This document shows, one piece after another, positions 9,782-18,427 of a stretch of 64,000 nt of DNA. The DNA comes from Desulfomonile tiedjei DSM 6799. Its GTDB lineage: Bacteria > Desulfobacterota > Desulfomonilia > Desulfomonilales > Desulfomonilaceae. The position numbers and the translations under genes were made by a program. Position 1 is the stretch's first letter; every line of letters begins with the position of its first letter. The notes beneath the pieces are model-generated. The model saw nothing but the letters and a program-made list of their open reading frames with translations, ran no database searches and had not been told where the DNA came from. The stretch lies in NCBI RefSeq assembly GCF_000266945.1, contig NC_018025.1, positions 6,390,001 to 6,454,000 on the forward strand. Reading direction: 5' to 3'.

Positions 9782-10714
9782 ATGCCGGAATTTATCACGA
9801 ACAATCTTTCGATTATCAATTTTGTGTTGATAAACATCGCACTCGGTCTCAGCATTTACTTGACGCTTGCAACCGGGCTTCTGTCTCTTTCGAATGCAGG
9901 GTTTATGGCGATAGGCGCTTACACAGTAGCCATTCTGCTCACAAAAGCTCAGTTGCCACTGAGTCTTGGCCTTATTGTGGCCATTCTGCTTGCCGCTGCG
10001 GTTGCTCTGCCATTCGGAATGCTGGTACTACGACTGCGTGACATCTATTTGGCCATCGCCACCCTTGGATTCGGAGAAATAATCAGAATAATCGCACTCA
10101 ACGGTGACAAGCTTGTTCGCTTATTCAGCAAGGATAAGGACATAACTGTTTTTCAGGGGGCAGAAGGAATCACTCTGACGTACACTACTCCACCGACGAT
10201 TCTCGGGCTGCCCGAAACCACATGGTCCGTTCTGCTTTATGTGATAATAGTAGCTTACCTGCTTGCTACACTGCAGTATTCCCGGTACGGCAGGATCATG
10301 GCTGCCATCAGGCAGGATGAAACCGCTGCCTCCACTCTGGGAATCAATGTGGTGCGTTACAAGCTGTTGGTTTTTGTGTTGGGAGCGATAATTGCCGCCG
10401 GTGCAGGTGCACTCAGTGTTCCCATCGTACGAGTCATAGATCCCCATAACTATGTTTTCGGCCGAGCAGTCGACATCTTGGCTTACGCGGTGCTGGGGGG
10501 CATGACCCACTGGGCGGGTCCGATCATAGGGGCCACCGTGCTTACGTCATTGCCCGAAGTGCTACGCTTTCTCAAGGACCAAAGGGACATCGTTAACGGC
10601 CTGATCATCATGTTGTCCATCATCTATCTGCCGTCGGGGTTGGCGGATCCTCGGATTTGGGATTTCTTCAAGAAGAAACTGTCATTTTCGAAGAGTTCAA
10701 GACGAGGTACATAA
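9782..10714 (+). CDS. livM: Branched-chain amino-acid ABC transporter, permease LivM
   Basis: The second permease subunit, 310 residues. It has LivM landmarks: LSLSNAGFMAIGAYT near the N-terminus, LRLRDIYLAIATLGFGEIIR in the middle, and the coupling loop AAIRQDETAASTLGINV. Multiple transmembrane helices are evident. It follows livH by 33 bp and would complete the membrane dimer energised by LivG and LivF. Confidence 0.93.
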   Translation: MPEFITNNLSIINFVLINIALGLSIYLTLATGLLSLSNAGFMAIGAYTVAILLTKAQLPLSLGLIVAILLAAAVALPFGMLVLRLRDIYLAIATLGFGEIIRIIALNGDKLVRLFSKDKDITVFQGAEGITLTYTTPPTILGLPETTWSVLLYVIIVAYLLATLQYSRYGRIMAAIRQDETAASTLGINVVRYKLLVFVLGAIIAAGAGALSVPIVRVIDPHNYVFGRAVDILAYAVLGGMTHWAGPIIGATVLTSLPEVLRFLKDQRDIVNGLIIMLSIIYLPSGLADPRIWDFFKKKLSFSKSSRRGT

Positions 10715-10835
10715 TTATCATAAAATCGGGTCATTGAAGCGACCCGGGAAAGCAATTCGGCGACAATTCTCTGTTCGCGAGTTTCAAGTATCCGGCAGAT
10801 GCAGTCGCAAATCTCGAACAAGAGGTAGTTCATTA

Positions 10836-11618
10836 ATGGCGCAACAACCAGCCGGACCGCTGCTGGAAATAAAAGCTGTGACCCGAATGTTCGGCGGTCT
10901 TATGGCGCTGGATGAAGTGTCGTTTCAGGTGCCGCAAGGAGCGATCTGCGGCTTGATCGGACCGAATGGAGCGGGCAAGACTACTCTGATCAATGTGATA
11001 AGCGGACTGGTGCCCGTCACGAAAGGGGACATCTTACTGGATGGCCAATTGATAAGCGGACTGCCGCCTCATCGGATCGCCCAACAGGGAATCGGACGCA
11101 CGTTCCAGAATATTCGTCTCTTCTCGGAACTTTCAGTACTTGAGAACGTTATGATGGGGCATCATCTTAAGCAGCGCGGGACCTTGATCGAGACTCTGTT
11201 GCGTCTTCCACGTAGTCGTAAAGATGAACGGCTTTCATCAGAGGAGTCTTTGAAATTGCTTCGCCGGTTGAACATGGAACATCTGGCGCATGTTCCTGCG
11301 AAGGCACTGTCTTATGGGGATCAAAGACGGGTAGAGATCGCCCGTGCTCTGGCTGTGGAGCCTCGCCTTCTCCTTTTGGACGAACCCGCTGCAGGTATGA
11401 ACAGCACTGAGACGGCACAGCTTACGGACTTCCTGCTTGAGTTAAGCAAGACTTCGCTGACACTTCTCGTTATCGAACATGATATGGACTTGATCATGCG
11501 TATCAGCGATCTTGTGGTAGTCCTTAATTTTGGAGTAAAAATTGCCGACGGACCGCCCGGTTCCGTCCGAGATGACCCTCTGGTGGTTGAGGCATATCTT
11601 GGCGAAGATGAAGATTAA
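10836..11618 (+). CDS. livG: Branched-chain amino-acid ABC transporter, ATPase LivG
   Basis: An ABC ATPase of 260 residues. Walker A is GPNGAGKTT, the signature is LSYGDQRRVEIARAL and Walker B is LLLLDEPAAGMN, followed by the switch histidine in LVIEHDMD. The long insert between Walker A and the signature is typical of LivG rather than LivF. The frame is open from 10734, but the start is placed at ATG 10836 because AGAGGT lies eight bases upstream and the family N-terminus (LLEIKAVTRMFGG) follows directly. Confidence 0.93.
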   Translation: MAQQPAGPLLEIKAVTRMFGGLMALDEVSFQVPQGAICGLIGPNGAGKTTLINVISGLVPVTKGDILLDGQLISGLPPHRIAQQGIGRTFQNIRLFSELSVLENVMMGHHLKQRGTLIETLLRLPRSRKDERLSSEESLKLLRRLNMEHLAHVPAKALSYGDQRRVEIARALAVEPRLLLLDEPAAGMNSTETAQLTDFLLELSKTSLTLLVIEHDMDLIMRISDLVVVLNFGVKIADGPPGSVRDDPLVVEAYLGEDED

Positions 11619-11637
11619 TCTTTCATCGACCGGCGTG

Positions 11638-11779
11638 ATAGCAATGTGCGTTCAAAGAAGTAGCATCTGGCAAATCCGGTCCCGGCATGTCTCCGAAGCG
11701 AAGTCAGGCCGTGCCGTTCGTAGCGAAGGAGATTTGGCGGGACCGGCCCAAAACAGATCTCTCAATAGCATATTGGTAT
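11638..11779. repeat. Inverted-repeat (MITE-like) element inside the liv operon
   Basis: Left end ATAGCAATGTGCGTTCAAAG; right end (reverse complement) ATACCAATATGCTATTGAGA. The core is the reverse complement of the 797-961 element core and forms a long GC-rich stem (CCGGTCCCG...CGGGACCGG). It lies in the 214-bp gap between livG and livF, within an otherwise tightly packed operon. Confidence 0.75.
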
Positions 11780-11832
11780 GAGATAGGATACGGAACAATG
11801 GTTGGAACGGGCAAACGAGGTGATCATCCGAC

Positions 11833-12537
11833 ATGCTGATCGTGCGAGATCTTCATACTTCATATGGAGCAATTGCGGCTCTACAGGGAGTCAGTTTCGA
11901 GGTCCCTGAAGGGAGTGTGGTTGCTCTCGTGGGAGCGAACGGAGCCGGAAAATCCACCACTCTTAACACGATCAGCGGGCTTCTGAGGCCGGAGAGCGGG
12001 TCCATCCGTTTTGGAGAGAACGAAATTGCAGGTTGGAGACCCGATCGTGTGACAGGGCTTGGACTGGTGCAGGTGCCGGAAGGAAGGCAAGTGCTGGGCA
12101 GCCTCACTGTGGAAGAAAATCTGTTGCTGGGGGCCTATACTCGCAAAGACTTGGATGTTTCAAGAGATCTCAGAGACATTTACGAACGCTTCCCCCATTT
12201 GAAGAAACGTCGTCGCCAGATTGCCGATTCCCTTTCCGGAGGCGAACAACAGATGCTTGTCTTGGGGAGAGCATTAATGGCTCGCCCAAAACTGCTGATG
12301 CTGGATGAACCTTCCCTGGGCCTCGCTCCTTTGATCGTAAAGGAAGTCTTCCGTATCATCGCCGAACTTAAAGAGCGCACGACCATCCTGCTAGTCGAGC
12401 AGAACGCCCGGAAGGCTCTACAAGTAGCCAATTACGGGTACGTGTTGGAAGGTGGCCGCGTGGTCCAGGAAGGCCCTGCCGATCAGTTGCAGGGAGACCC
12501 CCGTATCGTGGAAGCGTACCTGGGACGTAAACAGTAA
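11833..12537 (+). CDS. livF: Branched-chain amino-acid ABC transporter, ATPase LivF
   Basis: An ABC ATPase of 234 residues. Walker A is GANGAGKST, the signature is LSGGEQQMLVLGRAL and Walker B is LLMLDEPSLGL. The short length and VPEGRQVLGSLTVEENLLLG are characteristic of LivF. ATG 11833 has a GAGGTGAT site. The gene is separated from livG by the repeat element; whether it still depends on the livK promoter is not visible from sequence. Confidence 0.93.
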   Translation: MLIVRDLHTSYGAIAALQGVSFEVPEGSVVALVGANGAGKSTTLNTISGLLRPESGSIRFGENEIAGWRPDRVTGLGLVQVPEGRQVLGSLTVEENLLLGAYTRKDLDVSRDLRDIYERFPHLKKRRRQIADSLSGGEQQMLVLGRALMARPKLLMLDEPSLGLAPLIVKEVFRIIAELKERTTILLVEQNARKALQVANYGYVLEGGRVVQEGPADQLQGDPRIVEAYLGRKQ

Positions 12538-12963
12538 TAGAGGTATCCTCTTTGCGAATGGTTGAATATCCCGTAATCGTTCAGTTACGCGGGTTAGAGA
12601 AGATCTTCTCCTGTAATCATGGTCCCTCCGACTCTATAAATCCCCTCTTCCCCCATGAGCGTTAGAATAAACGAATCCACTTTCAACTTTCCTGGTGGGG
12701 GTCGGCGTCTCTGCCGACCCATGTTGATGGAAAACGCCCGCGAACAGCGATGAATCCACCATTCAGCAACTGACTTAATCCTTGTCATTGCGAGGAGCGC
12801 AGCGACGTGGCAATCGCCTGGGACTCAGGCGCTTAATGTCAGGCGATTGCTTCGCTTCGCTCGCAATGACAACCATTCAGATTCTATAAAGAAGGACAGG
12901 AGGGATTTTCCCCCCGATTAACTCAATAATACGGAGGAATCCCCTGTTTGCCTCGTTACAACT
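12538..12963. other. Repeat-rich intergenic region after livF
   Basis: No gene seen. It contains an imperfect hairpin at about 12569-12592 that could end the liv transcript (no clear T-run), a GGGTCGGC...GCCGACCC palindrome near 12698-12721, and the large REP-type palindrome at 12782-12872. Confidence 0.6.
12782..12872. repeat. REP/BIME-type palindrome
   Basis: Perfect outer arms TTGTCATTGCGAG / CTCGCAATGACAA enclose inner arms CAATCGCCTG / CAGGCGATTG. This TCATTGCGAGGAGCG-type sequence is a known style of dispersed repeat in anaerobic bacteria. Confidence 0.75.
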
Positions 12964-13162
12964 TTACCGAGCTCCTTTTAATTTAAGGAGTTCCATCACG
13001 TCGGCATGTCGCCCGACGGTAGAGAACGTCAAAGCAGTAGCTCCGGTCTTCGATTTCAAATTCACATCAAACGACTGCCATGGATAATTCATATTCAAGC
13101 TCCCCGGAATACGTCGGGCTAAATAGGATTAGTACCAAAGCTATACACCAGAAGCTTTTCAC
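12964..13162 (-). pseudogene. Frameshifted small secreted ankyrin-repeat gene (relic)
   Basis: A strong AAGGAGGAAGGTC site precedes GTG 13162, which opens a reading frame with a signal peptide (MKSFWCIALVLILFSPTYSG). After about 27 codons the frame stops. In the next frame the same region reads DVNLKSKTGATALTFS and then ADVMELLKLKGAR, a good single ankyrin repeat, ending at TAA 12964-12966. The total length is 3n+1, so one frameshift separates the secretion signal from the ankyrin end. It lies 35 bp downstream of the PstS-like gene on the same strand. The intact parent was probably longer, with internal repeats lost (inference). A sequencing error is the alternative explanation. Confidence 0.6.
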
Positions 13163-13197
13163 GACCTTCCTCCTTGGATTTTTTCAGGTATGAGGTA

Positions 13198-14070
13198 CTA
13201 GTTCTTGCTCTCAAGATCTCGAGGCCTGGGATTCCTGGCTGCACAGAACTTGAAAAACTCCATGGTGCAGGTATTCGCTCGATTGGCCGGTACACAGAGA
13301 AGATACGGTCTCGTGATCGGGTAGGTTCCTTCGTCGATACTCTCACGGGTAGGAGCTATGGCGGGTGAACGGTCGTCTTTTTTTAGTGCCACTACTTTGA
13401 TCTTCTTGTCCATTCCTTGCTCGATAAGACGCTCCAGATTTCTCATACGAATGAGTCCGATTGCATTTTCGTCTTCTCCTACGGCTGCCGGTATAGAGCG
13501 GAAAAAAGAAACCAATTTTGCTCCTGGAGCGAAATTGCCGTGAAGAAAGTCTTCCGCCAGGTATTTGTGCGAACCCGATCGAACAGATTCGTTTATCGCT
13601 ATGACCTGAACAGGTTTTTCCTGACCGCCCACCTGTGTCCAACTCGTAAGTTCACCCACAAACAGTTTACGCGCCTGATCCACAGTCAAGCTTACGACGG
13701 GATTCGCGGGATTTACTATGACGACTATTCCGCCCCATCCGATTGCGGCTTCCTGCAGATCGAGCCCCTTGGATTTAGCTGCCTCGATTTCCTTCTTTGA
13801 GAGACGGTTACTTATCATGGCTACTTCAGCCTCGCCGCTGAAGAGCGTTTCCATGCCCGATTCGTTGGCTCCGCCACTCACAACTATGGTGCAACTGCGA
13901 TCGGGAGAGCTGAATTCGCCTGCATACATGGTCATGATATGAGCCATGCTTTCAGACCCTCTCACTCGCACAACACCTCTGCCTGACTCGGTAAACCCGT
14001 TTTCACACATACTGAGCGCAAGAAGAAAAGAAAGAGACACAAAACCAAGACCCGTCCACGTTCTGATCAC
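13198..14070 (-). CDS. PstS-like phosphate/solute-binding periplasmic protein
   Basis: A secreted binding protein of the PBP-like (type II) PstS superfamily, about 290 residues. The open frame begins at 14118, but AGGAGG lies five bases before GTG 14070, and from there the protein starts VIRTWTGLGFVSLSFLLAL, a signal peptide. Recognisable stretches are VRVRGSESM, IVVSGGANESGMETL, AEVAMISNRLSKKE, WGGIVVIVNPANPV and LTVDQARKLFVGELTSW, all characteristic of PstS. No pstCAB permease or phoU is adjacent, so it may act as a sensor or orphan binding protein. It is divergent from the unknown 14823 gene. Confidence 0.82.
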   Translation of the reverse strand: MIRTWTGLGFVSLSFLLALSMCENGFTESGRGVVRVRGSESMAHIMTMYAGEFSSPDRSCTIVVSGGANESGMETLFSGEAEVAMISNRLSKKEIEAAKSKGLDLQEAAIGWGGIVVIVNPANPVVSLTVDQARKLFVGELTSWTQVGGQEKPVQVIAINESVRSGSHKYLAEDFLHGNFAPGAKLVSFFRSIPAAVGEDENAIGLIRMRNLERLIEQGMDKKIKVVALKKDDRSPAIAPTRESIDEGTYPITRPYLLCVPANRANTCTMEFFKFCAARNPRPRDLESKN

Positions 14071-14445
14071 AACGTCCTCCTGAGTGCGGCAAATCACCAT
14101 CTTGCCCCTTACGATCACGTAAGATCATTCTTGTACAAGAGAGCGACTGCGCTACACACGCGAGTTTGGTTTTGGGAATCTTCTCGGAAATCTTACCAAA
14201 TCGAAATAGCAAATGGAATGCTAAAATATCGGAGCTCAAATGGCTTAGAAATATGTTGTTCTCGGTTACAACGGTTCATTGAGAGCTTTCCCGGAAGGTG
14301 TGTCGAGTGAGTATCACGCACTAATTCTGTAGCAGTGAATGAAACCAAGTGGTTCGGAATGTAATGTGCGCTGCAATTCCACTCAGCAGGCCACAATCGG
14401 CGTGCGAACTTCGCACCTGTCGGCCACCGACGATTCTCGGATCTG

Positions 14446-14670
14446 ATACTGATTTGCATTCAAAGAGAGAAAATCTGGGAAACCTTCTTGTAACCCCGCG
14501 TCTGGCGGGGCCAGACCCTTCCCAAGAACTTTTAATATTCGCCCAAGCCCATGGTTTTTCGAAAGAAAAACCATGGGCTTGGGCGAGTGCTAAAAGTTTT
14601 TTGGAGGGTTCGGGAACCTTTTTCACAAAAAAGGTTCCCGGATATTACTGCCTTGAAAGCACATTAGTAT
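14446..14670. repeat. Three-hairpin inverted-repeat element, copy A
   Basis: About 225 bp bounded by inverted ends ATACTGATTTGCATTCAAAG and (reverse complement of the right end) ATACTAATGTGCTTTCAAGG. Inside are a hairpin around 14487-14521, a perfect 20-bp stem with a GAAA loop at about 14537-14580, and a terminator-like hairpin CGGGAACCTTTTT...AAAAAAGGTTCCCG at 14620-14650. It matches copy B at 23797-24013 along its length. It lies in the 750-bp divergent gap between the PstS-like gene and the 14823 gene; the rest of that gap shows nothing recognisable. Confidence 0.8.
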
Positions 14671-14822
14671 GAGATGTCCGGGGATCACAGGTCAGAGATG
14701 CCGGAAATCGCAGAGTTTCAAGACATTAGCTGAAATCTGCCCATATTCTCATGGCATCTTAACGAAAAGGTGGTGATGTCCTCATCCAGGAACAAATGCA
14801 AACCCGGAACGGAGAAATTTGA

Positions 14823-17294
14823 TTGGGACTCGACAATTCTGATAGAACGCATCAGTGGCCACTTTCTCCGGAAAAGATCAGACAGGCGCTTGGAGTTCCG
14901 GCCCCGCGAAAAGATGGATTCGTTGAGGAACTTCCGTTCTCGTTCAATGACATTACCGCGGGTTCCGAAAACGAACTTCAAGTGGCTGTCACGGGCAACA
15001 GGTCGCATGTGGATCTTCCCCTGATAATTGAACAGTCCAACTATTTCAGTAATATCCTGAAAAGGACGACATCCGGAGATACCTCGAAACGGGTGCTGAC
15101 GGATCTGGAGAAATTTCTCGATTCCAATACCGATCGGACATGGGAAAACAGTTGGGTACGATTCCCGAAAGGATTACTCGGTCCTTTTGCTCTTTCTGTA
15201 CTCAACTTCGATTTGCTCGCAAACAAGAAGCAAGAAGACGGGGGATTGAGAAACGACACGGAGAAATTCTTCTTTACCGCTGAAGGCGAAGAGTTCCTCC
15301 GGGTTCCCATCAGCTATCTCCTCAAACTCTCTCTTGCAGATATAATCGGATCACAGGAAAACCTTCCTTCACTTATCGGGAATACCGGAAGAAAAGTGAT
15401 GGGGCATCTGCTCAACGATAACACGTCTCCTGAGACGCATTCCTTCCACGTAGTCACTCCCGATGCGACATCCGGCATGGGACATGCCCTGGCAGAAGAG
15501 ACTTCCAAACGCTTTCTTCTTGTGCAGGCCCTCGTCATGTACGCCAATAAGGCATTCAAACTTGAAGAATCCGGCCAGAATGCGGCGATTTACTTCTCAC
15601 CACACCCTCCCGTACGCCAAAAAGAGCTGAACGACCTCATCTCGGATTCCTTCTATCGAGAGCTGTTCATGAGCCCTTGCCTGTCGGGATGGGATGATGG
15701 TGTGGAGAAACACAATTATATGTGTCTCTGTCATCAGGTCCTTAGCCGGAGTCAACTGAATGCAGTGAGCAAGCTGAAGGATGCTGGGATAATCACTCGT
15801 AATCTCGTGGTCTTGCCTTCGGTATCCAATATCAGTCTCGCGAACAATGGAACCCACATAAGTATCGGCAGCCCTAAATTGTCCCGCCACTTGTCAAGTG
15901 GCTCTTCAGAATTCACTGCAATACATGAAAAATGGATCGGCGATCTGGCGATCAAGATCGTTGAGCATTTTTTACCGCTCTTTGTGGGCACGTACAGCGC
16001 AGCTCCTTATCGCCTGGGATTTTCTGATTTTCATCCGGAAAAAGTGCTTGGATTCTTGCCGCACGAATTGGATTACACGCATTTGAGGATGCTCTGGCGC
16101 CGCTGGAAAAAGAAAGCCGATCTGAGAGTGCTCGGCCGCATCTCGACACCCTTCGGAATACCCGGATTGGATGAGATCTTGAGCTCACTTTTTCATGTGC
16201 GGGGTGATTTTGTTCCCGATTTCCGGCTCGTAGATTATCCGGTTTCATTGTTGAGCACTGAAAAAAGCCCTGCTCTTAATGGAATACTGGGAAACGAGCA
16301 GCATCTCAAGAAAGATCTTGCGGATTTGGGCGTGTTCGATCTCAAAATGGCATTGTACATCCCGTACCGTTTACGGGAGTTTTCCCGGATGGGATTCTCT
16401 GGCTTCGAAGGCAGATATTACAGCCTGTTCGCGTCTCTGGAGAGCGACTTAGCACAAGCTGCCGACCTTCAGAGACTCATTACGGCACTGGCATTCAAAT
16501 ACGTGCTTCAGGGAACCTACACTCACAGGCATATACCCGATAGTCCCAATATCGAGAGCGAGCGCAGGCAGGCCTTTTTCGGAACTGCTATCGGAATCCC
16601 CACGTTTTACGTGCACAGCGAAACCACAAATCTCTTCATGAAGAAATTGATAGAGCGAACCAAGGGTGTTCGATACAGCAGACGCTATCCCGGATATCGC
16701 CGAGTGTACATTCGGCAATTTCAATTCGCGCTCCTGGAGACATTGAGACAAGACGCATCCGACTTAATTGAGTTGATGGGCCTGGAAGAAACCATACGAG
16801 ACCTTGAGCATCGGATCCAGGATCCCGAAAAAGCTTCGGTAGCGGGCAGGATTACACAGGCGATTCTTGATGAAGCCGGAAAATCTTCGCCATTGTCGGT
16901 CGATCCCAAGGAGTTCAATCTATCCACTGAACGATACTATCGGGGCACCTTGAGGAGGAATCATCTCCGCGTATCGTTCAAGTGGTTCGAGCAAGACTGT
17001 ATGAAGATGGCTTCCTCCGTGCCGGACGACTCCATACAGCGTTCGCTCCGGTTCGTTTTGGGCTCCATGGATACGAAGCGCTTTCTCTCTTTGATAGAGA
17101 ATCGGTTCATCAACGAAACATTATCGATCGACGACCTGAGGAGACTGGTGAATCTTATCCTCATTTCTGTTCATCTCGACATCGCCACGTCTGAATCCTG
17201 CACACAAGGAACGAAACCCCATGAATTCCTATCATCACCAATACATAGATCGGATTACCGGAAGAGCGTGTACAGAACCGCTCTTATGGGATAA
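14823..17294 (+). CDS. Large conserved-looking protein of unknown function (823 aa)
   Basis: Not recognised. The start is taken at TTG 14823: an in-frame TGA lies directly upstream, GGAG sits eight bases before the TTG, and no early in-frame ATG exists. The protein is soluble-looking, with no signal peptide or clear membrane span. It has no P-loop or kinase signature that I can see. Notable stretches are TPDATSGMGHALAEETSKRF near 210, YFSPHPPVRQKELNDL near 260, GFEGRYYSLF near 540 and a basic run TKGVRYSRRYPGYRRVYIRQ near 625. Its 3' end overlaps the following decarboxylase-like gene by 74 bp, implying translational coupling. Together with the decarboxylase-like and Lgt-like genes it suggests a role in membrane-lipid modification, but no reaction can be named. 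Confidence 0.8.
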   Translation: MGLDNSDRTHQWPLSPEKIRQALGVPAPRKDGFVEELPFSFNDITAGSENELQVAVTGNRSHVDLPLIIEQSNYFSNILKRTTSGDTSKRVLTDLEKFLDSNTDRTWENSWVRFPKGLLGPFALSVLNFDLLANKKQEDGGLRNDTEKFFFTAEGEEFLRVPISYLLKLSLADIIGSQENLPSLIGNTGRKVMGHLLNDNTSPETHSFHVVTPDATSGMGHALAEETSKRFLLVQALVMYANKAFKLEESGQNAAIYFSPHPPVRQKELNDLISDSFYRELFMSPCLSGWDDGVEKHNYMCLCHQVLSRSQLNAVSKLKDAGIITRNLVVLPSVSNISLANNGTHISIGSPKLSRHLSSGSSEFTAIHEKWIGDLAIKIVEHFLPLFVGTYSAAPYRLGFSDFHPEKVLGFLPHELDYTHLRMLWRRWKKKADLRVLGRISTPFGIPGLDEILSSLFHVRGDFVPDFRLVDYPVSLLSTEKSPALNGILGNEQHLKKDLADLGVFDLKMALYIPYRLREFSRMGFSGFEGRYYSLFASLESDLAQAADLQRLITALAFKYVLQGTYTHRHIPDSPNIESERRQAFFGTAIGIPTFYVHSETTNLFMKKLIERTKGVRYSRRYPGYRRVYIRQFQFALLETLRQDASDLIELMGLEETIRDLEHRIQDPEKASVAGRITQAILDEAGKSSPLSVDPKEFNLSTERYYRGTLRRNHLRVSFKWFEQDCMKMASSVPDDSIQRSLRFVLGSMDTKRFLSLIENRFINETLSIDDLRRLVNLILISVHLDIATSESCTQGTKPHEFLSSPIHRSDYRKSVYRTALMG

Positions 17295-18225
17295 ATCGAT
17301 TCAGTTGCTCTATACGGAAGTGAGAGAACACGCACCAATTCTCTTTCGAGCGCTCGTTAGTAGCCATGCAAGTCGTGTTCTCGGATTCGTTAATTTCGAC
17401 CTTCCGATCCCGTATCGAACCAGGCAGTTCATTCATTCCTGTGGAGTGGATTTCACAGAGTGCCTGGATGCTCCTGCCGACCTGGATACTGCCAGGAAAC
17501 TGTTCGAACGCAAGATCCGTTACTGGGAGTGTCGCCCAATGGTTGACGATGTTTCCGCAGTTGTGTCCCCGGCAGATGCACGCGTACTCATGGGGTCGTT
17601 CGACTCAATCTCAAGTCTGTTCATAAAACAGAAGTTCTTCGATTACGACGAACTTCTGGGGCAAGATAAGCAAGAATGGCTCTCGACTTTCCGCAATGGA
17701 GCATTCATGATGTTCCGACTTACGCCGGACAAATATCATTACAATCATACTCCTGTAGCGGGAGAGGTCAAAGATTTCTATGAAATATCCGGCGGATATC
17801 ATTCATGCAACCCGGGAGCGGTGGTTTCGTTGGTAACAGCTTATTCCAAGAATAAACGAGTCGTAACCATTATCGATACTGATGTTCCGAGGGGCTCGGG
17901 CATCGGTCTTGTGGCAATGATCGAAGTGGTGGCGCTCATGGTCGGAGAAGTGGAACAGGCTTATAGCGATAACCGATACGACAACCCCCGCCCGGTGATT
18001 CCAGGAATGTTCCTGGAAAAAGGCGTTCCCAAAAGTCTGTTCAGGCCTGGCAGTAGCACTGTCGTGCTCTTGTTTCAAGAGTCAAGACTGGAATTTGCCG
18101 ACGATCTTGTCCGGAATATGCATCGTACTGATGTTCAAAGTCGTTACTCCGCAGGATTTGGAAAACCGCTCGTAGAAACCGACGTGAAAGTAAGATCCCT
18201 TGTAGGGACTGCTGCACGGGCTTAG
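17221..18225 (+). CDS. Phosphatidylserine decarboxylase-family protein, long form
   Basis: A 334-residue protein of the pyruvoyl-dependent phosphatidylserine decarboxylase family. The catalytic set is visible: SPADAR (D119), KYHYNHTPVAG (H173/H176) and FRPGSSTVVLLF, where autocleavage is expected before a serine of GSST (277-280) to form the pyruvoyl group. The N-terminal ~110 residues are an extra domain of unknown function, as in eukaryotic-type or accessory family members. There is no membrane anchor at the N-terminus. ATG 17221 lies inside the 3' end of the 823-residue gene. The likely reaction is decarboxylation of a serine-type phospholipid headgroup or a related compound; the substrate may differ from phosphatidylserine because a canonical short enzyme is encoded at 23116-23802. 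Confidence 0.85.
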   Translation: MNSYHHQYIDRITGRACTEPLLWDKSIQLLYTEVREHAPILFRALVSSHASRVLGFVNFDLPIPYRTRQFIHSCGVDFTECLDAPADLDTARKLFERKIRYWECRPMVDDVSAVVSPADARVLMGSFDSISSLFIKQKFFDYDELLGQDKQEWLSTFRNGAFMMFRLTPDKYHYNHTPVAGEVKDFYEISGGYHSCNPGAVVSLVTAYSKNKRVVTIIDTDVPRGSGIGLVAMIEVVALMVGEVEQAYSDNRYDNPRPVIPGMFLEKGVPKSLFRPGSSTVVLLFQESRLEFADDLVRNMHRTDVQSRYSAGFGKPLVETDVKVRSLVGTAARA

Positions 18226-18344
18226 TGTTTTGTGGAGTAATCGGGAGAAAAGAGGATACGTGCAATTCCCCCTTTCGGAAAGTGGTTCTGGGTGCATAGG
18301 CCCGGTTAGAAAAGGAGTGTGCGTATTACGTTGGATGCAGGTGA

Positions 18345-18402
18345 GTAGGGGCGGACCTGCGTGTCCGCCCAAATGAGGGCGGACGCATGGGTCTACCCCT
18401 AC
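18345..18402. repeat. Imperfect palindrome between genes
   Basis: GTAGGGG...CCCCTAC outer arms with inner arms GTCCGCCC / GGGCGGAC around an AAATGA loop. It is a REP-like hairpin in the 202-bp gap before the Lgt-like gene. Confidence 0.6.
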
Positions 18403-18427
18403 ACGGAATCGTATAAAGGATTTCCAG

